NCBI GenBank assembly: GCA_036346395.1
Contig: CM070604.1
Location: 5,131,904 to 5,195,903 of the forward strand
DNA length: 64,000 bases
Origin: Hsuehochloa calcarea
Taxonomy: Eukaryota > Streptophyta > Magnoliopsida > Poales > Poaceae
Reading direction: 5' to 3'
The notes under the pieces were generated by a model, which had not been told where the DNA came from, made no database searches, and worked only from the letters and a program-made list of their open reading frames with translations. Of the stretch, positions 59,190 to 64,000 are shown piece by piece (within the stretch, counting starts at the first letter, position 1; each line of letters starts with the position of its first letter). The position numbers were made by a program, and so were the translations under genes.

Positions 59190-60751
59190 GGGGGAAAAAA
59201 TTATATGCCACTACAAATATTCCGGATCCCTGATCTACCATTGCAAAGGAATTTCTCCCTCACATATAGGGCTGGAAACGAGCCGAGCCGGCTCCAGCCA
59301 AGCTCGCCCAGGCTCGGCTCGTTTGGAAAACGAGCTCGAGAGCCGGCTCGGCTCGAAAAAAAGCTCGAGCCGGCTCGTTTGGCTCGTTCAAGCCAGGGCT
59401 CCTCAAGCTCAAAAACAAAGGTAGAATAATATGATTATATGAGTCATTTATCATCTATTCAAAATCCAATCATCATAAACAAAGCGAGAAATATAACAAT
59501 ACATAATCCATACAACCATTCAACATAGATTCATAGGGGCTCCCCAAGCCCAGAAATAAAAGCAGAATGTGATTATATGGGGTTGCGCCTGGCTCGTTTG
59601 GCTCGCGAGCCGGCTCGAGCTCGGTGAAGATTCGAGCCGAGCTCGAAGTCCGGCTCGGCTCGGCTCGAAAAAAAACGAGCTCGAGCCGGCTCGCGTGCCG
59701 CGAGCTTTTTTTCCAGCCTTACTCACATACCATTGCAAAGTTCAAACATACCTTTTATTCCATTGTTGATCAATCAAGCTATGAAGTGGCTGCGCAAATA
59801 CTATTTTACCCTTGATGTCTTCTTCCTCTCACTCCCTCTTCTCACTCTCACTTAGCCAAATCCAGTTGTGAGCGGGCCGTCTCGGCCGAGGGAGGCAACC
59901 GCCGCTCAGTCTCACATCGACGAAAGGGAGGCGGCAGCCGGGTGCACCCACGACTGGGTGGAGAAGGACGACACCGCTGGCTCGATCCACGCCGGAGATG
60001 GAGGAGGATGTCGGGGGAGGAAGAGGGCACCAAAGTCCATGGAGACAACTCAGCGTGAAGGCACTAGAGGGCGGGGCGGTGCTGGCTCCAGCGAAGGGTG
60101 GGCGGTGCAGGCTCCATCGATGGGCGCGAGCAAGACGATGGTGGAGATCGGCAACGACGTTGATGCCGACGACGACAATGGGGTGGTGTGAGGATTGACA
60201 GCGAAGATGGCGCCGGGATGAGGTGGAGGCGCGCTGCTCAAGTCGGTAGAGATCCGGTGCGACGGCGGTGGTTCGGGGGTGGCGTCACCGGATCGAAGAC
60301 GGGGACAGAGGGTCAGAGCCAAACAGGAGATGATAAAGAGGGTTCACTAGCGACATAGAAGAAAACAGGAAAGGCGCCCGGACAATTTATTGGTTCCATA
60401 AAGGGCCAACACACAAGGGGAGAAAGAGAGAAAAGGAGAGGGGAAGGCGGCCACAGTGGAGGAGCTCGCCATGGCTAGGGCGACAGTGGTAAGGCAGAGA
60501 GAGGCAGCGACGTCGAGTGAATTGGAGGAGAGAGAGAAGCAAGATGGGAAGAAAAGAAAAGGAAGGAGAAGAAAGAAATGAGGATGTTTTGGGTAATTTG
60601 GAAAATGTTGACGAAACAAATTTAACGGAGGTGATGGCATTGACATAAGAGGGTATGTTTTGACTTTGCAGTGTGAGGGAGAGTCGGAGAGGTCACTTTG
60701 CAATGCAGATCAGGGATCTGTAACATTTGCAAAGGAATATAATTTTCCCCC
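59190..60751. mobile_element. TIR DNA transposon, copy 2
   Basis: Equivalent of 43138-44733, 1562 bp, with target duplication TTCTAAAA at 59182-59189 and 60752-60759. Confidence 0.75.
59267..59721. mobile_element. hAT MITE, copy 2
   Basis: Equivalent of 43215-43694, 455 bp, with CTCACATA at 59259-59266 and 59722-59729. It is shorter because some GGCTCG-type subterminal units are missing. Confidence 0.88.
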
Positions 60752-61359
60752 TTCTAAAAAAGTAGAGACAACTATAGAAGAAGAGGGTTGTATCACTGTA
60801 TGCGGATGATGTTGTGATTATGCTTGCACCAATAAAGGAGGAAGTGAGAGCACTTGGTCACATGCTGCGATGGTTTGGCCAGGCGACTAGACTCCAACCA
60901 AATGTTCAAAAGAGATCGGCCATCGCAATTAGATGTAATGAACTCAATCTGGAAGAGATATTGTAGGGTTAATAGCAAACATAAAACATCTAGTGTGCAA
61001 ATATTTGGGTCTCCCATTATCGTTGCGCAAACTAAGATGATCACAATTACTACCATTGTTCGATCGACTATCTAGCAGGATGGCAGGATGGAAGGCCTGA
61101 TTGATGTCCAAGGGAGGAAGGAGGATATTGCTAAAATCAGGTTTGACGGTAATACCTATTTACCATATGACCCTCTGGGAACTCCCAAAGTGGGCGATCA
61201 AGACAATAAACAAAAGGGAGCTACTACAAAACGCTATACCATTGGAAGCACTTCCAACGGTATAGCAACGTATTGTTGAGTTTTAATACACTTCCAAAAG
61301 TTTTAATATAACAAACACTATAGAGTTTTAATATAGAAATGTATCATATAGCACTTCCA

Positions 61360-62130
61360 AAAGTTTCATGGAAGTTTCAGTTTTAAACGGTCGAAGTTTC
61401 AAGAAGGTTTCAACAAAAGTTTCAAGTCAATTCATCAAATTCTACAAAAAAATGAAGTTCTAAAATCTTTCGAGGAAGTTAAAAAAATTCAAGCAAAAGT
61501 TTCATCCTTGTTTCATACAGTCTCACTAGGTTTCATAGAGTTTCAAAATAGTTTCCATAATGTTTCAGTGCATGATTAGAGTGTTTTAGTGTGTTTCAAT
61601 GAATTTCAAATGAAAACTTATCTTATACAAAAAAATAGAACTCCATGAGACTTGGGATGAAACTTCATGAAACACATAGAAATTAGTTTCATCCAGTTAT
61701 TTGTGATTAAAATTTCATGAAACTTAATGAAACTTGATGAAACACGATGAAACTTGGATGAAACTTAATGAAACTTTTTGAGACTTGTGATGAAACTTCA
61801 TAAGACTTGAAATGAAAAAATTCATGAAACTTGATGAAACACGATGAAACTTGCGACGAAACTTCATGAGACTTGGGACGAAACTTAATGAAACTAGATG
61901 AAACTTGATAAAACACGATAAAACTTGGGATAAAACTTCATGAAACTTAATGAGACTTGGAATGAAACACGATGAAACTTGGGATGAAACTTCATGAGAC
62001 TTTGGATGAAACTTTATGAAACTTTATGAAACTTAATAAAACTATATGAAACTTGATGAAACACGATCAAACTTAATAAAACTTGGGATGAAACTTCATA
62101 TGGGATGAAACTTCATAAAACATGATGTCA
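61360..62130. repeat. degenerate ATGAAACTT tandem array, copy 2
   Basis: Same array as 45300-46075. It has additional ATGAAACTT units around 62016-62045, showing change in unit number since the duplication. Confidence 0.85.
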
Positions 62131-62306
62131 CTACTGAAAACTTGTCTTATACAAAAAAAAAACTCCATGAGAGCAAGCTGAACTTTGTTCATAACATAAA
62201 CACACACACACACACACACACCATATTAAGTCCAATATACTAGCTAACCAATTATGTCGTGCTTCTGCTCGGTGCTAACAAGCTCTGCTGCTGCACCTTC
62301 CACGCT

Positions 62307-62390
62307 TCACCAGACTTTGAGGTGTATCTCGTAGCCGCAGGGGATGCACTGGTACGCCCAGCCGAGCCCCTGCTCATCGCACTCGTAGTA
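62307..62390 (-). pseudogene. captured nucleoredoxin-type C1 domain fragment, copy 2
   Basis: The minus strand reads YYECDEQGLGWAYQC, then GYEIHLKVW and TGA. Compared with copy 1 it keeps GYEIH but has lost the final Cys. Confidence 0.5.
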
Positions 62391-63592
62391 GATCTACGTC
62401 CCTCCCCCAGACTTCTCCGAGACGATTCTCAGCTCTGCTCATAAGCGGGATGGAGATGAGGTGGGCGCCGGTGCGGCCGAGACCGAAGCGGCAGGCCGAC
62501 TAGCCGTTCTTCTCGTCCACGTCGCTCGATGCGATCTGCGACTCCATGGACGTCGGCTGAACCTGATTGTTTGCTTTAAATGTTGATACACTAGTACTAG
62601 TCTAGTGGTTGGTGGATGGGAAGTCGGCTGAAACTAATCAACGGATGTATGCATTCTGGAGTAGAACACACTGCTAATAGATTTCGAGGCAGAATTGAAG
62701 CAAGGTGATGCTAAGATGTGCAGGCTGATAGAGCCGGGGGCACCAGGAATAACGTCGTCAACGGCGAGAACTGAGGGGAGGCAAAGATGCAATAGGAGGA
62801 TTAGGACAGACAGGATGGAGAAGAGAGGAAATTGGGGGAGTTTAGGTGTGGAGTGGATAAGGTTGTGGTGGACATCAACATATATGGGGATGATCCAACG
62901 GTAGATTGCTATCCCGTTTTGCTACCTCCAAACGCTATAGCATTAGTTAGTATTTCTCTAAACAAAAATAGGCATGCGCGGCTATGGTCGGGTCGGGTGG
63001 AGAGAATGTCAAGGGAGGGTAGTGTAAGGTCAATTGGGCAAGGGTGTGCGGACCAAAAGAAGATAGAGGTATTAGATTGTGAGATCTTGAGTGTTTCGGA
63101 TGAGCATTGACACTGAGATGGCTTTGGCATGAATGGAAATAACCAGAAAAGACTTGGACTAGAACACCCTTGCCGATAGACAAAACGAATAAGGAGCTCT
63201 TTGCAGCTTCAACAACGATCTCAATTGGGGACGACAAAAGGGTGAATTTTGGCATAGCGGATGGTGCATGAAGAAGCACCAAAGACATCGCAATAACTGG
63301 ACATATACCGTATCTCACGAAGGAAGAATAGGAAGGCGTCGGAAGCGCTCTTGAACAAAAAGTGGATTCGAGACACAAGAGATATTGTACATGGGGGAAA
63401 TTTTGCTCAATATGCAAAGCTAGGGAGGGCTCTTAGAATGATCAAATTGAGAGACGAAGTTCAGGATGATTTGGTTTGGTGCTGGACTGGGGATGGAGAG
63501 TATTCAACTAGCACAGCGTACCTCTGTCAATTGTTTCGTGGTACGAAAAAACCTTATGTAGAAATGATTTGGAAACCATGGGTGTCAAATAA

Positions 63593-64000
63593 GGAAAATG
63601 CTACCAAACGCGATAGAAACCGGTAGAAGCGAAATAGCCCATACAATCAGACCACATCCTACCTCCCCCGTATGCACCTCCCCTCCTCAACCGTCCTCGT
63701 CTCTCTCTCTCCCCAGTCTAATACAATCCACCCCTCATACGAACCAACCATTTCTTCCTCTATCCCCCTCCTCTTCATCCTGCTTTCACTATCTCTCTGT
63801 GCCTCCATGAAGGACCATGCCAACCGTTGACCTCTCTCTCCGTACTCAGCGATCGCCCCGCTCGTCTGTGCCGCCACTCATTCTTTCAGCTTCTTCCACG
63901 TCACCAACCATGGCATCCCGGCCGGCACCGTTGACTCCCCTGGCTCCGCCGTCCGTGCCTTCCACGAGCTGCCCCACGCTACTCGCTCGGTGTTCTACTT
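63593..64000 (+). mobile_element. Pack-MULE-like element 2, copy 2 (cut by window end)
   Basis: Starts after GTCAAATAA with GGAAAATGCTACC and continues to the window end. Confidence 0.7.
63878..64000 (+). pseudogene. captured 2-oxoglutarate/Fe(II) oxygenase fragment, copy 2 (partial)
   Basis: Reads FFHVTNHGIP and VRAFHELPHATRSVFY as in copy 1, with one substitution. The rest is outside the window. Confidence 0.65.

Larger units (their letters stand above)
61216..62958 (+). mobile_element. Pack-MULE-like element 1, copy 2
   Basis: 1743 bp with TAAACAAAA at 61207-61215 and 62959-62967, the same site as in copy 1. It is longer mainly through extra array units, a CA microsatellite (62202-62220) and a short insert near 61311. 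Confidence 0.78.
60760..63592 (+). mobile_element. LINE reverse transcriptase remnant, copy 2, interrupted
   Basis: 60760-61215 carries YADD (60799-60810). 62968-63592 carries the WCWTGDGEYSTSTAY region, which here has TAC where copy 1 has a TAG stop (GTAGCTC near 47450 against GTACCTC near 63520). The third piece lies beyond the window. Confidence 0.8.
49655..64000. repeat. tandem duplication unit, copy 2 (truncated by window end)
   Basis: Restarts at ATGAGTCCGTGACAAG and follows copy 1 through the receptor kinase, LTR block, TIR element, LINE and both Pack-MULEs. The window ends at the equivalent of about base 47,934 of copy 1. The 327-nt open part of kinase exon 2 differs at two positions, one giving Met versus Arg (AFMDG/AFRDG). 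Confidence 0.95.

Noticed and set aside
1..64000. Search for a clustered defence, biosynthetic or otherwise new multi-gene system
   Set aside because: Only three unrelated housekeeping or regulatory genes and a duplicated receptor kinase are supported; the rest is transposon or repeat DNA, with no co-oriented novel gene set.

Overview
This window is plant nuclear DNA, almost certainly rice (Oryza) or a very close relative. The genes have spliced plant structures, the coding starts are GC-rich as in grasses, and the intergenic space is filled with nested grass-type transposons. The three intact-looking loci recall rice chromosome 6, where I remember chloroplast FtsH2 lying; that placement is from memory and unchecked. 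No bacterial-type operon, CRISPR array, rRNA or tRNA was seen.

Layout. (1) 1-6730, plus strand: the 3' two thirds of a REVEILLE/LHY-CCA1-like MYB gene, whose 3.9 kb intron holds a probable ~3 kb solo LTR. (2) 8.0-19.8 kb: an old Ty3/gypsy element (plus), split in its gag gene by a second, 5.2 kb Ty3/gypsy element (minus) with a perfect 5-bp target duplication, and split again in its 3' LTR by a ~1 kb Mutator-like element. (3) 20454-25908: COG7, a ten-exon Golgi tethering subunit gene of 824 codons, with one GC-AG intron and a hAT-type MITE in another intron. (4) 27268-30263: chloroplast thylakoid FtsH2-type protease, four coding exons, 675 residues, with a TATA box and a 5'UTR intron. (5) 30.4-33.6 kb: decayed hAT transposase and unassigned repeat DNA.

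(6) 33583-64000: two head-to-tail copies of a 16,072-bp unit; the second runs off the window. Each unit carries a minus-strand non-RD LRR receptor kinase gene of the Xa21/FLS2 class, a 5 kb LTR-derived block, and a LINE remnant broken up by DNA transposons. These are a ~1.6 kb TIR element (itself carrying a hAT MITE) and two related Pack-MULE-like elements. The Pack-MULEs carry fragments of a nucleoredoxin-like C1 domain gene and a 2-oxoglutarate/Fe(II) oxygenase gene, plus arrays of an ATGAAACTT-like repeat.

The housekeeping genes (clock-type MYB, Golgi COG subunit, photosystem II repair protease) have no evident joint function. The most notable structure is the recent tandem duplication. 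Both of its receptor kinase copies are broken by clusters of one-base deletions at different places, while both also share an identical pair of compensating frameshifts. I found no convincing new gene system; the unusual signals concern transposon nesting, duplication and sequence-level damage.
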